64,000 nucleotides of DNA from JAKOVR01 sp031415655 (GCA_031415655.1 JANOSD010000016.1:1-64000); one strand, 5' to 3'. Positions 1-9,238 are shown, counted from the first letter of the stretch. Numbers and translations: made by a program. Notes: generated from the sequence alone by a model not told the origin.

Positions 1-77
1 CCTACGGTGATTGACATGAGCAAACCCACCACCCCATTCACCACCCCATCCAACGTCCCCGCGAAGAGGGATCTCGT

Positions 78-473
78 ATGAATCGAACACCAGTCAATCC
101 GTGGCCGTGGTCCCTGAACTTCGGGTACAACCAAGCCGAAATACTCGAGGGAACCAACCGGCAACTGGTGTGCGCCGGGCAGACCTCTGTTGACGCCGAC
201 GGCAATCCGCAGCACCTCGACGACATGCGCAAACAGATCATGCTCGCCCTCGACAACCTTGAGGCGGTACTGAGTGGGGCCGACATGGGCCTCGCCAACG
301 TCACACGCCTCGGCGTCTACACCACAGATGTTGACGAAGCCATGAAACACTTTGATGTGTTCGGCGCCCGATTCGGTCCGGCCGGTGTCGCCCCTCCGAT
401 GACCCTGCTCGGTATCACCCGGCTGGCCATTCCGGGTCTCATGTTCGAGATCGAGGCCACTGCCGCCGACTGA
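78..473 (+). CDS. RidA/YjgF family protein
   Basis: A 131-residue protein of the RidA/YER057c/UK114 family, whose best-known members are cytoplasmic enamine/imine deaminases that clear reactive 2-aminoacrylate. The family shape is visible: an N-terminal core around LVCAGQTSVDADG, a central helix with QIMLALDNLEAVL, then VTRLGVYTTDVD and the C-terminal PMTLLGITRLAIPGLMFEIE strand. The usual C-terminal Arg-containing motif is not typical (TRLAIPG), so the exact substrate cannot be inferred. The ATG at 78 follows the purine-rich stretch GAAGAGGGA. Length is normal for the family. It stands alone; the next gene downstream is unrelated. Confidence 0.9.
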   Translation: MNRTPVNPWPWSLNFGYNQAEILEGTNRQLVCAGQTSVDADGNPQHLDDMRKQIMLALDNLEAVLSGADMGLANVTRLGVYTTDVDEAMKHFDVFGARFGPAGVAPPMTLLGITRLAIPGLMFEIEATAAD

Positions 474-517
474 CCGCATCGCCCGCGTACCAACACCCCG
501 CGCCCCAGAACGAGGCG

Positions 518-551
518 GGCGAGTCCGTGCGGCTGGCGAGTCCGTGCGGCC
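518..551. repeat. 17-bp tandem duplication, 2 copies
   Basis: Two direct copies of GGCGAGTCCGTGCGGCT (last base C in the second) lie 40 bases downstream of the ridA-like stop. I see no gene in the 474-701 gap. It is one of many short tandem duplications in this window. Confidence 0.8.
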
Positions 552-701
552 ACCGCCGCGGTCGAGAACCTTTGGCCATGGCCACCGCGGAGTCAGCGAT
601 GCCGGCAACACCGAGGTCCACCCGAAAGACATCGTCGGGACTTCGGACTCCCCCACCAATGAAGAAAGCGCATCAACCAGTGACAAAACACGCCGAATCG
701 G

Positions 702-1199
702 GTGAACCTCAGTTCCCGCTTGGGGTGTGTCCCGAAAACGCCCCGAAACGCGGATTCCGAGCCACGGTTCGGGCTCGTTCAAGCACGCAGCCTCGAAAGC
801 CCCCTCGTGCGGGGCGGTGAGCCAGAGGAGGCCGCGAGATTCGACGCTGTCCGGAGGTCGACGAATGGTTGCGGGGACACGCTCTTACACGACCTGCGTC
901 TCTCGACCGTTCGGCGTGCCACCAGTCTCGCCCGCAGCTTCCATGGCATCGTGGAGGCGACAAGCGATGTCGCCACCGATGACGAACACGATCCAGAAGG
1001 CCACACAATCGCCTGGGAGCGGCAGCAGATTGCCGCCCTCCTCGACGCAACGAGAAGCTCGCTCGCCGAAATCGATGCCGCCGAACAACGTGTCCAGCAA
1101 GGATGGTATGGAATCTGCATGACCTGCGGTCTCACGATCGCCCCCGAAAGATTGGCAGCACTGCCGGCCACGCCGTGCTGCATTGACTGCGCCCGGTGA
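702..1199 (+). CDS. DksA/TraR-type C4 zinc-finger protein
   Basis: The C-terminal third is a DksA/TraR-like module: an acidic helical stretch, then GWYGICMTCGLTIAPERL and a second Cys pair CCIDC, giving a C-x2-C-x17-C-x2-C zinc site. Family members bind in the RNA polymerase secondary channel or act as small regulators; which of these applies here is not visible. The frame is open from a GTG at 702 (165 residues), but the first 50-60 residues are low-complexity and resemble no family. No good ribosome binding site precedes 702, so the true start may lie further in, for example at the GTG at 807. The zinc-finger half is the confident part. Confidence 0.7.
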   Translation: MNLSSRLGCVPKTPRNADSEPRFGLVQARSLESPLVRGGEPEEAARFDAVRRSTNGCGDTLLHDLRLSTVRRATSLARSFHGIVEATSDVATDDEHDPEGHTIAWERQQIAALLDATRSSLAEIDAAEQRVQQGWYGICMTCGLTIAPERLAALPATPCCIDCAR

Positions 1200-1272
1200 C
1201 CTCGTCGGTGATTGACAAACAACCAGTTCCGCTACGAGCGTGCGCCCGTAACCATTCGTTGCGGCAGTCCCG

Positions 1273-1689
1273 TCAGGACGGCGCCTCAGAGTTGGCCGCA
1301 GGAAGGGGCAGACAGGTGGGGCCATCACCGACCGAGCCGGCAATTCGATGGAGCACGGCGGAAAACGGTGCCAACATCACCTCGTCGTCCAGCCCGCCGG
1401 CGCTTTCAACGACGCTTACACCGGCGCTTAGACCGGTGAACGTGGCATCGACGATAAGGCTGTACGCCGGGTCGGGAGCGGTGGGCCACAGCAGGGTGAC
1501 GGCCGGACTTCGTTCGAGATTGGCGCGGGTGCGCCGGCCCACGCCGGTGACGAGCGCGGTGCCCTCGGCCCGTACCAACGCCGAAACAACATGCGCCGAA
1601 CCATCGTCATTGACCGTGACCAAGTAGGCGGTAGTGCCGTAGTCCAGTAGCTGCGGGGCGAGGGTCGAGAGGTCGACGGGCTGACTCAT
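1273..1689 (-). CDS. PNPOx-like FMN-binding family protein
   Basis: A 138-residue protein of the pyridoxamine 5'-phosphate oxidase-like split-barrel group. Family features are the N-terminal LLDYGTTAYLVTVNDDGSAH strand pair, then TGVGRRTRANLERSPAVTLLWP, where the R-T-R-x-N-L segment is the usual flavin-phosphate contact region of this group. Such proteins bind FMN, F420 or heme; the choice cannot be made from the sequence. The ATG at 1689 is chosen because the protein starts cleanly there (MSQPVDLST); the same frame runs further upstream without family similarity. It is divergent from the mod regulator, with 147 bases between the starts. Confidence 0.82.
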   Translation of the reverse strand: MSQPVDLSTLAPQLLDYGTTAYLVTVNDDGSAHVVSALVRAEGTALVTGVGRRTRANLERSPAVTLLWPTAPDPAYSLIVDATFTGLSAGVSVVESAGGLDDEVMLAPFSAVLHRIAGSVGDGPTCLPLPAANSEAPS

Positions 1690-1836
1690 GGCCGACGAGC
1701 GTAGGACCGGCCAGTTCGGCCGGTGACCTGGCGTGCTCGGCAGTAAACTCGCTTTCACCGCCAGTACGGAAACTGGGCATTGTGAATAGGGCTCTTCCTC
1801 GTAATCAGAGCGGCATTCATGTGTTTTCACTAGTCT

Positions 1837-2265
1837 GTGGGCGTGACGGACTACACCCCTACGCAGGTGGCTGAGTTGTTGGGCGTGAGCTCCGACACGG
1901 TCCGCCGATGGTGCGACGAGGGTCGGCTGAAGTCCAACCGCTCCGGTGGCGGCCATCGCGCTATCGCCGGCAAAGAACTCGCCCGCTATCTGCTTGAACA
2001 AGACCCCGCCTACCAACCTGCTTCGCTGTTCAACCAGTCCGCTCGCAATCGCCTCACCGGCATCATCACGCGGGTGCAACGCGACAAGCTCACCGCCGTG
2101 GTGGAGATCCATGCGCCACCGCATCGGATCGTGTCGATGATGACCCGTGAAGCTGCCGACGAGCTTGGACTGCAGGTAGGGGACCTCGCTTCGGCTGTCG
2201 TGAAGAGCACCAACGTGGTGGTCGAGGTGCAAACGTCGCCGCGAGGCGCACGTTCGAGCGCATGA
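1837..2265 (+). CDS. Helix-turn-helix/TOBE molybdate-responsive regulator
   Basis: A 142-residue protein with an excisionase/MerR-like helix-turn-helix at residues 5-50 (TPTQVAELLGVSSDTVRRW, then SGGGHRAI) and a single Mop/TOBE domain at about 68-130 (SARNRLTGIITRVQ to VVKSTNVVVE). TOBE domains bind molybdate or tungstate oxyanions, so this is the probable sensor-repressor of the transporter it precedes. Its stop overlaps the modA start by four bases (ATGA), so it is the first gene of the mod operon. Start is GTG at 1837, with a second in-frame GTG at 1843. It has the layout of ModE-like regulators of actinobacteria but one TOBE unit, not two. Confidence 0.88.
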   Translation: MGVTDYTPTQVAELLGVSSDTVRRWCDEGRLKSNRSGGGHRAIAGKELARYLLEQDPAYQPASLFNQSARNRLTGIITRVQRDKLTAVVEIHAPPHRIVSMMTREAADELGLQVGDLASAVVKSTNVVVEVQTSPRGARSSA

Positions 2266-3173
2266 GCCGAGCCGGGATTCGAGTCTCGCCGCGTGACCAC
2301 CCGGCGGGCCACGGTCTCCCTCGGGTGCGGATGCTGCTGCTGCTACTGCTGGTAACGGTGGCGTGGCTCACCGCCTGCACGTCCACAGCATCATCTGGCA
2401 CCGGCCGCTCGTCCGATCCACCCGGCCGCACTTCCGATCCGCTCAGTGGGGGTTCGACCGGCAGCGGTGCGCTCACCGGTGCGCTCACCGGATCAATCAC
2501 CGTATCGGCGGCGTCGTCGCTGACGGCCCCGATCACCAAGATCGCGGCTGATTTCCGCGCCGCCAACCCAGGCATCGTCGATGTGGCGCTGAACTTCGAG
2601 TCGTCGAGCACCCTGGTAAAGCAGATCCAGGAAGGGGCACCGGTCGACGTCTTCGCGTCGGCCGACGACATCAACATGGCCAAGCTGGCCAACACCGAGC
2701 AACTCGTCGGTGCCCCCGTCTCCTTCGCCCGAAACCGGCTCACGATCGTGGTGAAGAAAGGCAACCCGGAAAAGCTCGTGAGCCTCGCCGACCTCGGCCG
2801 AGCCGGGGTGGTTTCGCTGTGCGGGGAGGAGGTGCCGTGTGGTCGTTACGCCGAGCAGATGCTCGCGGCGGCGGGAGTGGAGATCCCGACAAATCGCATC
2901 ACACGGGGCCAGAATGCCAAAGCCACACTGCGCGCCGTGGCGGAAGGCGACGCCGATGCCGGGATCGTCTATGTCACCGACGTCACCGACGTTTCCGGCG
3001 ACCTCGTGGAGTCGGTGGTGATCGCCGATGCGCAGAACGTGGTCGGCTCGTACCCGATTGCGGTGGTTCGAGGGACCGGCAACCAAGCCGCCGCCGAGGC
3101 CTTCGTGGCGTTCGTGCGGAGCCCGTCCGCCCAGGCGACGTTGACCAGCGCCCGCTTCTTGGCCCCGGCCTGA
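2262..3173 (+). CDS. modA: Molybdate ABC transporter substrate-binding lipoprotein
   Basis: A 303-residue periplasmic-type binding protein, exported as a lipoprotein: a basic N-terminus, a hydrophobic stretch and the lipobox LTAC. The mature part starts with a Ser/Gly/Thr linker and then the ModA fold: ITVSAASSLTAPITKIA, VALNFESSSTLVKQIQEGAPVDVFASAD, and the hinge region GRYAEQMLAAAGV. The SS of AASSLT and of ESSST are the oxyanion-contacting serines in this family. It overlaps the regulator by ATGA and is followed after 12 bases by modB. It delivers molybdate or tungstate to ModBC for molybdenum cofactor enzymes. Confidence 0.96.
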   Translation: MSRAGIRVSPRDHPAGHGLPRVRMLLLLLLVTVAWLTACTSTASSGTGRSSDPPGRTSDPLSGGSTGSGALTGALTGSITVSAASSLTAPITKIAADFRAANPGIVDVALNFESSSTLVKQIQEGAPVDVFASADDINMAKLANTEQLVGAPVSFARNRLTIVVKKGNPEKLVSLADLGRAGVVSLCGEEVPCGRYAEQMLAAAGVEIPTNRITRGQNAKATLRAVAEGDADAGIVYVTDVTDVSGDLVESVVIADAQNVVGSYPIAVVRGTGNQAAAEAFVAFVRSPSAQATLTSARFLAPA

Positions 3174-3185
3174 CTGCTGATCTCC

Positions 3186-4073
3186 ATGCCCGAGCCTCAC
3201 GAAACGTTTGGTCCGGCGGACGTATCGACGCCGCGGGGGTTCGGTGGTGCCCGTGGTCAACGGCGGCCGCCGCTGTTGGTGACGGCGATCGCGGCCATGG
3301 CCGTGCTGTTCTTTGCGCTGCCGCTGGCGGGGCTCGTTCGGCGAGCGTCGTGGTCCACGCTTGCGTCGGATCTCGCCACCCCCGAAGCAACGTCGGCGCT
3401 CCGGCTGTCACTGGTGTGTTCGCTTTCGGCCACGGTGCTCGCCGTGCTATTCGGGCTGCCGCTGGCGTGGACGCTGGCCCGAACGTCGTTTCCCGGGAAG
3501 GCATTCGTGCGCGCTCTCGTGCTCCTGCCGCTGGTTTTGCCGCCGGTGGTGGGCGGTGTTGCGCTCCTCGCGGCGTTCAGCAGGAAGGGTTTCGTGGGCG
3601 GGTGGTTGTTCGACATCACCGCGCCGGGGGGCGCGCTGAGCTGGCTCCCCGGCGATGGCGTGCAGTTCACCTTCTCTCCCGCCGGCGTGGTACTGGCGGA
3701 GACATTCGTGGCACTGCCGTTCTTCGTGATCACCGTAGAGGCGGCACTGCGATCGATGGACATCCGATTCGAAGCGGTAGCAGCCACCCTCGGGGCGGGC
3801 CGATGGTTCACATTCCGTCAGGTGACCGTGCGGTTGATTGGACCGTCGGTGGTGGCGGGAGCAGTGTTGGCCTGGGCCCGTGCCCTCGGTGAGTTCGGCG
3901 CCACCATTACCTTCGCCGGCAACATCGAAGGACGCACCGAAACACTCCCGTTGGCCGTCTACCTCCTGCTCGACAGTCGCCCCGACACCGCCGTGGCATT
4001 GAGTCTCGTCCTGCTCGGCATCTCCCTCACCGTTCTGGTGGCGCTGCGCGACCGATGGTTGGAACGCGGATGA
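3186..4073 (+). CDS. modB: Molybdate ABC transporter permease
   Basis: A 295-residue inner-membrane permease with five to six hydrophobic spans and the EAA-type cytoplasmic loop near residues 194-225 (EAVAATLGAGRWFTFRQVTV), which contacts the ATPase. The C-terminal half has ARALGEFGATITFAGN, the hallmark of ModB/CysT-type permeases. The N-terminal 30 residues are polar and slightly longer than usual. The ATG at 3186 lies 12 bases after modA, and its TGA overlaps the modC start as ATGA, so translation is coupled. Confidence 0.96.
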   Translation: MPEPHETFGPADVSTPRGFGGARGQRRPPLLVTAIAAMAVLFFALPLAGLVRRASWSTLASDLATPEATSALRLSLVCSLSATVLAVLFGLPLAWTLARTSFPGKAFVRALVLLPLVLPPVVGGVALLAAFSRKGFVGGWLFDITAPGGALSWLPGDGVQFTFSPAGVVLAETFVALPFFVITVEAALRSMDIRFEAVAATLGAGRWFTFRQVTVRLIGPSVVAGAVLAWARALGEFGATITFAGNIEGRTETLPLAVYLLLDSRPDTAVALSLVLLGISLTVLVALRDRWLERG

Positions 4074-5125
4074 CCCTTCACGCCCACCTGAAGATCCGTC
4101 GGGGCGAGTTTGCGCTCGATGTCGCTATCGAGGCGGCACCCGGTGAGGTGGTTGCGCTCCTTGGTCCGAACGGTTCGGGCAAGACCACCGCCCTGCATGC
4201 CCTCGCCGGTTTGGTTCCCCTGGACGGAGGTGCGATCTCGCTTGATGGCGAGCTGCTCGACGATCCCGTGCAGGGCACGTTCGTGCACCCGCATCAGCGA
4301 GCCGTGTCGCTGGTGTTCCAGGAGTACCTGCTCTTCCCGCACCTCAGCGCGCTCGACAACGTGGCGTTTGGCTTGCGGGCGCGGGGAATGGGTCGGGCGG
4401 AGGCGCAGCGACAGGCGACGGCGATGCTCGATCGATTTGGTTTGGCCGACAAGGCGCGCGCCAAGCCATCCCACCTTTCGGGGGGTCAGGCGCAACGAGT
4501 GGCGATCGCCCGTGCGCTCGCTACTGAGCCGTCACTGCTCCTGCTCGACGAACCGCTGGCCGCCCTCGACGCCACCACGCGAGCCACGGTCCGGCGCGAC
4601 CTTCGTGCTCACCTCGCGGCGTTCGGCGGCGTTGCGGTGGTGGTCACCCACGATGCCCTCGATGCCCTCGCCCTTGCCTCGCGAGTGGTGGTGCTCGACG
4701 GCGGTTCGGTCACCCAGGATGGGCCGATCGCTGAGCTCGCCGCTCGACCTCGCTCTCGGTACGTGGCCGACCTGGTGGGCCTCAATCTGCTCCACGGCCA
4801 CGCCACTGGTTTCACGGTCACGGTGGCCTCGTCGGGCGAACGGATCACCGTGGCCGACCGAGTCGACGGCGACGTGTATGTCCTCATCGCTCCCCGGTCG
4901 GTGGCGCTCCATACCAGCGAGCCCGACGGCAGCCCGCGCAATCGCTGGCCGGCGATGATCGCTGGTTTCGACCTCCTTGGCGATCGCGTGCGGGTACGGG
5001 TTGACGGTCCCGTTCCGCTCGTGGCTGAGATCACCGCGGCGGCGTTCACCACCCTCGCCCTCCATGAGGGTCAGTCGGTATGGGTGGCGGTGAAGGCCAC
5101 CGAAATCACCACCTACCCAAGGTGA
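4070..5125 (+). CDS. modC: Molybdate ABC transporter ATP-binding protein
   Basis: A 351-residue ATPase with Walker A GPNGSGKT, Q-loop (VFQEYLLFPH), signature LSGGQAQR, Walker B LLLLDEPLAAL and the switch His in VVTHD. Residues beyond about 230 form the C-terminal TOBE-like regulatory domain, ending in SVWVAVKATEITTYP. The start is taken at the ATG at 4070, which overlaps the modB stop by four bases; a start 15 bases further upstream would lie inside modB and is less likely. It closes the modABC operon. Confidence 0.95.
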   Translation: MTLHAHLKIRRGEFALDVAIEAAPGEVVALLGPNGSGKTTALHALAGLVPLDGGAISLDGELLDDPVQGTFVHPHQRAVSLVFQEYLLFPHLSALDNVAFGLRARGMGRAEAQRQATAMLDRFGLADKARAKPSHLSGGQAQRVAIARALATEPSLLLLDEPLAALDATTRATVRRDLRAHLAAFGGVAVVVTHDALDALALASRVVVLDGGSVTQDGPIAELAARPRSRYVADLVGLNLLHGHATGFTVTVASSGERITVADRVDGDVYVLIAPRSVALHTSEPDGSPRNRWPAMIAGFDLLGDRVRVRVDGPVPLVAEITAAAFTTLALHEGQSVWVAVKATEITTYPR

Positions 5126-5200
5126 GGTGGGTCGCGGCGGCAACTCGGCGATCGGCCGCTCCCCGTCGGCCCGAATGCTCTTGGGCGGTAGGTTCAGGGC

Positions 5201-8200
5201 ATGGATCACGCCATTCCTTCGTCGACGATGCATCAGCTCAAGATCACTCTTCTCGGAACCAAGCCGGCGGTATGGCGGCGAGTGCTGGTCCCATCGTCGA
5301 TCAGCCTGGCTCATCTTCACGTGGTGATCCAGGGGGCGTTTGGGTGGTCGAACGACCACCTCCATGCCTTCGATATCGATGGCTACCACTTTCATGATGA
5401 CGCCGAGGACGACTTCTTCCCAGGTGACGGCGGCTTCGGCCTTACGAGCCCGTTCGGGCACCCGGGTGGGGTAGCTGACTCTGGGTCTGATCCTCGTTTC
5501 GGGGGTGCTCCCCGCGAAGCCGATGTCTCCCTGAGAGAGGTTGCCGGGGTCACCGGTCGGTTCCACTACACCTATGATTTTGGCGACGATTGGCGGCACC
5601 TCGTGGTGGTCGAGGACATCGTCCCAAACGATCGCAGCGCTGGTGCTGGGCGGTGTATCGCCGGGCGTCGTGCCTGCCCGCCGGAGGACTGCGGCGGTAC
5701 CTGGGGCTACCGCGAACTGGTCGAGATTCTGGCGAACCCGGACGATCCCGAATACGCGGAACGACTGGAGTGGTGCGGCCCGCTCGACCCCGCGTATTTC
5801 GACCTTCACGAGGCGAACGCCATGATCGCGAACTACCTCTCGATGGCCCCGCCAACGAGAGCCGACGTACGGCCGCTGACTGCTCCAGAGCCGTTTGCCG
5901 GTGGCCTGTCGGGTGGCCTGTCGGGTGGCCTGTCGGGCCTCGACGACTTGCTCGGCCTGTTCGGCCCCGGCCAGAGCGGGGATACCCCAGACTCGCCGAT
6001 CTTTCGAACGCTGATGCAACATTTGACCGCCGAAGACTTGGCGGGGATCCTCGCCCGCCGCCCGGCCCTCCTGCTTCCGAACCCTCCGCGCACCCTCACC
6101 GAGTTGGGGGTGCGGGTGTCGCGTGCAGAAGACCTGGACCACCTTCTGCTCACCCTTGATCCGACGATTCTGACCGCCATGCAGATCGTCCTGCTCGCCG
6201 CGGACCGGCCCGGCACCGATGACCCCGAACTGGGGATTGCCACGCCGGATTCGCTAGACGCGTTGTTGGCCCCCATGTTCCCACGGGATGCCCTCCAGGT
6301 GGCGGTGACCGAGCTGGTAAATCTCGGTCTCGTGTTTCGGACTCCCGACGGCGGGTTGGTACCGGTGCCGCTGGCGGAGGTGATGGGCGCCCCGCTTGGC
6401 CTCGGCCCCCTCGCTGCCGATCTTGTCGATGTTTTTCCGGGTCCGGCGCTGTGGACAATGGTCACGGCAATCACCCGCTTATTGCACGACACCGTGGGTT
6501 TGCTGCCCCCAACACCGTCAATCAGCGGTTGGCCGACCGAGCAGGAATCCGACGCTCTCGAACGGTGGCTTGGCGCGTTTTACCAAAACTCCGAAGCCAT
6601 CCTTGTGCTGCTCCAACGAGCACCTGTTGATGCACAAGAGCTGCTGGCCGCCGTGCTGTTCGATCAACCGACCTTCGATTGCCCGGCCGAACACCTCGCT
6701 GCCGCCGTCCTGCACCCGTGCTCGGTGGGCTGGCCCGACAACCTTCGTCACCCCGAACGCGGCGAGTTCGGCGCACCGCTCGGGCACCCCCCAACAGGCT
6801 TGGAGTGGGTGATCCAACACGGACTCATGTTGGAAGCAGACTGGAACTACGTTGTTGTGCCTCGAGAGGTCGGCCTCGCTGCTCGCGGCGGCATCACTGA
6901 GCTTGAAGGGCTGGGCGGGTTTGGTGCGGGCCCGCGGTCGTTGCTCGATGCCGCGACGGCATCGCCACATTCCGATTTGTCCCGTGAAGTAAGCACCGTA
7001 GGTGCCGCCGCACGTGACGCTGTTGGCACCGAAGCCGGACGCACCCTTCGGGGGCAACTGACCGACCTTCTCCGCCGATGGACGACGGCCCCCCCAGCGC
7101 TGCTCAAGGGAGGTGGCGTGGGGAAACGTGTACTGAAGGCTGCGGCCGATGATTTGCGCATCTCGCTCGAACGCGCCTACTTCCTCGTGGCGCTGGCCTC
7201 GGCGGCCGGCCTGATCGAGCCGGGAACGAAGGGTGCCGGGGCGTCGGGTGCTCGCGCAGTGGGTGCGGGAAGACCGACCCACTTTGTGGTGACGGCGGCG
7301 GCAATCGTTTGGAGGGAGTCCGAACCATCCTTGCAGTGGTCCTATCTCCTGGCCGCATGGTTGCACGCGCCGGGCCGATGCACCCCGTTGGATCCTGCCA
7401 AGCCCGTGTTCACCCCGGACGAGTCCGATCCTCATGCCGAGCCACGTCGGCTTGCCGTGCTGTCCGGGTTCGCTGAACAGGAGCTGGCCGTTGCTGCCGG
7501 CGACGAGACCACCTCCCCCCCATTCAGTCTGGGCGAGGTCGATGCTTTCCCTTCGGGATCCGATTCGGCGGTGGTGGCCTGGCTGGTGTTTCGATTCCCC
7601 GCGCTTACCGACGACGATCACCGGCTCGACGATGAAGACGGCGCACTCGCCGAGCTGCTGGCCGCGGCGCCGGTTCCCGGTGAGCCCGGCCACGACCCCG
7701 AGGTTTTTACCAAGCTCGCCGCCCGAGCTGCCGTGTTGTTCGTCGCCAACGTTGGCTCGTCATTTCAGGGGATCCTTACCGAGTTGCAGTGGCTGGGGAT
7801 CGCGGTCGATCAGCGCCTGACCACCGCCGGACACGCCGTTTTCGGCCGGCTCTCCGACGCCGCCCAGGGCACATTGGCCTTCCGTGACGTTGCCGAGCTC
7901 GTTCACCCTGCGTTGGTTGGATTGGGCGACGACGGGGAGACCTCGTTCACCGTGCAGGCCGATGGCACTGTCACGTCCTTCGGACCGCTGCGGCACGATC
8001 TTGCTCGCGTGCTGGAGTGGTTCACCGACCGAGAGAGCGAGCCGTCCAGCTTGGGCCTGGTCGTTCGGCTCACCGACCACTCCCTGGCGCGGGGCTTCGA
8101 CCGGGGGTTGACCGCCTCGACGATCCTGACCTTTCTCGACGAGCACACCGATACCCCCTTGCCGTCGGGGGTCCGGTACACGATCGAGGATGCCCAGCGG

Positions 8201-8659
8201 CGATACGGCCAGGTGTCGGTACGGGGGGCTCTGACGGTGTTGGTGGCGACCGACCCGGCGGTGCTGGCCGACGCCGCGTCGCATCGATTGTTACGTGCCG
8301 CGGCGATCGAGGTGGTCGCACCGACGGTGGCGGTGAGCGCAATGCCCGCCGATCAGCTCCATGGGCTGCTGCGGTCAGCGGGAGTGCTGTCGGTTGAGTC
8401 CGGCGAGCCAGGCGAGTCCGGTCAGTTGAGGGTCGGACGGAGCCCCGACACCGCCATCGATCACGGCCTCGGCGGCGAGCTGCCCCCCCGCGGCGAATTT
8501 CCGGTCGACGGCGGGCTACCGCCCATCTTGCCCCGATCGCCGTGGAACCCGCTCCAGGTGGTGACCCGAGCGCAGCACGCCTTGGCCAATGCCGGCCACC
8601 GTGGCACCTACACGGACCAGTTGACCGGACTGGCGAGCCAACTTCTCCTCACACCGTGA
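5201..8659 (+). CDS. pRiA4b ORF-3-like / XPB-N-like helicase-associated fusion protein
   Basis: A 1152-residue protein. Residues about 9-210 match the plasmid pRiA4b ORF-3-like domain (KITLLGTKPAVWRRVLVP, GWSNDHLHAF, YTYDFGDDWRHLVVVE, CPPEDCGGTWGY). A GGLSGGLSGGLSGL linker follows near residue 233. The rest resembles actinobacterial helicase-associated proteins: a winged-helix-like segment at about 619-672 (LRRWTTAPPALLKGGGVGK) and an XPB/Ssl2 N-terminal-like module at about 910-1060 (FTVQADGTVTSFGPLRHD, GLTASTILTFLDEHT, ALTVLVATDPAVL). There is no Walker box, so it is not itself a helicase. I infer a nucleic-acid-associated scaffold; the function is unknown. Start ATG at 5201; an ATG at 5228 is also possible. 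It stands alone after the mod operon. Confidence 0.85.
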   Translation: MDHAIPSSTMHQLKITLLGTKPAVWRRVLVPSSISLAHLHVVIQGAFGWSNDHLHAFDIDGYHFHDDAEDDFFPGDGGFGLTSPFGHPGGVADSGSDPRFGGAPREADVSLREVAGVTGRFHYTYDFGDDWRHLVVVEDIVPNDRSAGAGRCIAGRRACPPEDCGGTWGYRELVEILANPDDPEYAERLEWCGPLDPAYFDLHEANAMIANYLSMAPPTRADVRPLTAPEPFAGGLSGGLSGGLSGLDDLLGLFGPGQSGDTPDSPIFRTLMQHLTAEDLAGILARRPALLLPNPPRTLTELGVRVSRAEDLDHLLLTLDPTILTAMQIVLLAADRPGTDDPELGIATPDSLDALLAPMFPRDALQVAVTELVNLGLVFRTPDGGLVPVPLAEVMGAPLGLGPLAADLVDVFPGPALWTMVTAITRLLHDTVGLLPPTPSISGWPTEQESDALERWLGAFYQNSEAILVLLQRAPVDAQELLAAVLFDQPTFDCPAEHLAAAVLHPCSVGWPDNLRHPERGEFGAPLGHPPTGLEWVIQHGLMLEADWNYVVVPREVGLAARGGITELEGLGGFGAGPRSLLDAATASPHSDLSREVSTVGAAARDAVGTEAGRTLRGQLTDLLRRWTTAPPALLKGGGVGKRVLKAAADDLRISLERAYFLVALASAAGLIEPGTKGAGASGARAVGAGRPTHFVVTAAAIVWRESEPSLQWSYLLAAWLHAPGRCTPLDPAKPVFTPDESDPHAEPRRLAVLSGFAEQELAVAAGDETTSPPFSLGEVDAFPSGSDSAVVAWLVFRFPALTDDDHRLDDEDGALAELLAAAPVPGEPGHDPEVFTKLAARAAVLFVANVGSSFQGILTELQWLGIAVDQRLTTAGHAVFGRLSDAAQGTLAFRDVAELVHPALVGLGDDGETSFTVQADGTVTSFGPLRHDLARVLEWFTDRESEPSSLGLVVRLTDHSLARGFDRGLTASTILTFLDEHTDTPLPSGVRYTIEDAQRRYGQVSVRGALTVLVATDPAVLADAASHRLLRAAAIEVVAPTVAVSAMPADQLHGLLRSAGVLSVESGEPGESGQLRVGRSPDTAIDHGLGGELPPRGEFPVDGGLPPILPRSPWNPLQVVTRAQHALANAGHRGTYTDQLTGLASQLLLTP

Positions 8660-8684
8660 GCGACTCATTGTTGAGGTGAAGCTT

Positions 8685-8726
8685 GGCCGGCAGGAGGTGG
8701 CCGGCAGGAGGTGGCCGGCAGGAGAT
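8685..8726. repeat. 14-bp tandem repeat, 3 copies
   Basis: Three head-to-tail copies of GGCCGGCAGGAGGT (the third ends in AGAT) start 26 bases after the stop of the large fusion gene. The unit contains AGGAGG, but no reading frame follows that would use it. I see nothing else in the 8660-8869 gap except a ribosome binding site for the next gene. Confidence 0.85.
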
Positions 8727-8869
8727 GGCGGCGTGAACGGGGCACCAATCCTGGGACCTTCGGTGGATTTTCTTCCGAAACCGCGAGGGTGGCATCGCCG
8801 GGCTCCGGCTAGGATCAGCCCGACAAAACATCCCATCCGTGCAGTGCGCACGCTTCAAAGGAAAATATC

Positions 8870-9145
8870 GTGACTTTCAACCTCACCATGACCGAGGCCG
8901 AATTCGAAAGCTGGCTGGCCTCCAACCCCATCGAAGACGAGCTTCGCGAGGCCTACATCCGCCTCGAAGCCAAGCGGGCCAACCTCTGGACCTCCGGCCA
9001 CATCGACAGCTTCCGGCGTGACCGCCACGAGCTCGACGGCGAGTTCATCGAACGGCTGGTAAAGGTCAAGTTCGCCCTTGCCACCACCTGGGTCGAGACC
9101 GGCCAGTTCGTTCGCTTCGGCGAGCGCCAGCCCCTGCCCGTCTGA
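8870..9145 (+). CDS. Small conserved hypothetical protein
   Basis: A 91-residue, charged, mostly helical protein that I do not recognise. It has no signal peptide or membrane span. A helix-rich core includes EAEFESWLASNPIEDELREA and DGEFIERLVKVKFALATTW. The GTG at 8870 is preceded by AAAGGAAAA at an ideal distance, and a strong hairpin terminator follows 64 bases after the stop, so it looks like a genuine single-gene unit. The pairing of a good ribosome binding site and a terminator is the main evidence that it is expressed. Confidence 0.72.
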   Translation: MTFNLTMTEAEFESWLASNPIEDELREAYIRLEAKRANLWTSGHIDSFRRDRHELDGEFIERLVKVKFALATTWVETGQFVRFGERQPLPV

Positions 9146-9208
9146 TCCAAGTTTCGCCATTTCGCCCAGCTCCACGGTCGTCATGGCGAAACATCCCAAC
9201 AATTCTGC

Positions 9209-9238
9209 AAACCGCCCGGGCTTTGGCCCGGGCGGTTT
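9209..9238 (+). terminator. Intrinsic terminator-like hairpin
   Basis: A perfect 13-bp stem (AAACCGCCCGGGC pairing with GCCCGGGCGGTTT) with a TTTG loop, placed 64 bases after the stop at 9145. The descending arm itself ends in three T residues. Confidence 0.85.

Noticed and set aside
5201..5800. Mobile element, from the plasmid name of the pRiA4b domain
   Set aside because: No transposase, inverted ends or target duplications are seen; the domain name only records where it was first found.
4532..6142. A long open frame (over 500 codons) on the minus strand across modC and the fusion gene
   Set aside because: It lies antisense to two well-supported genes, has no family resemblance, and such frames are common in GC-rich DNA.
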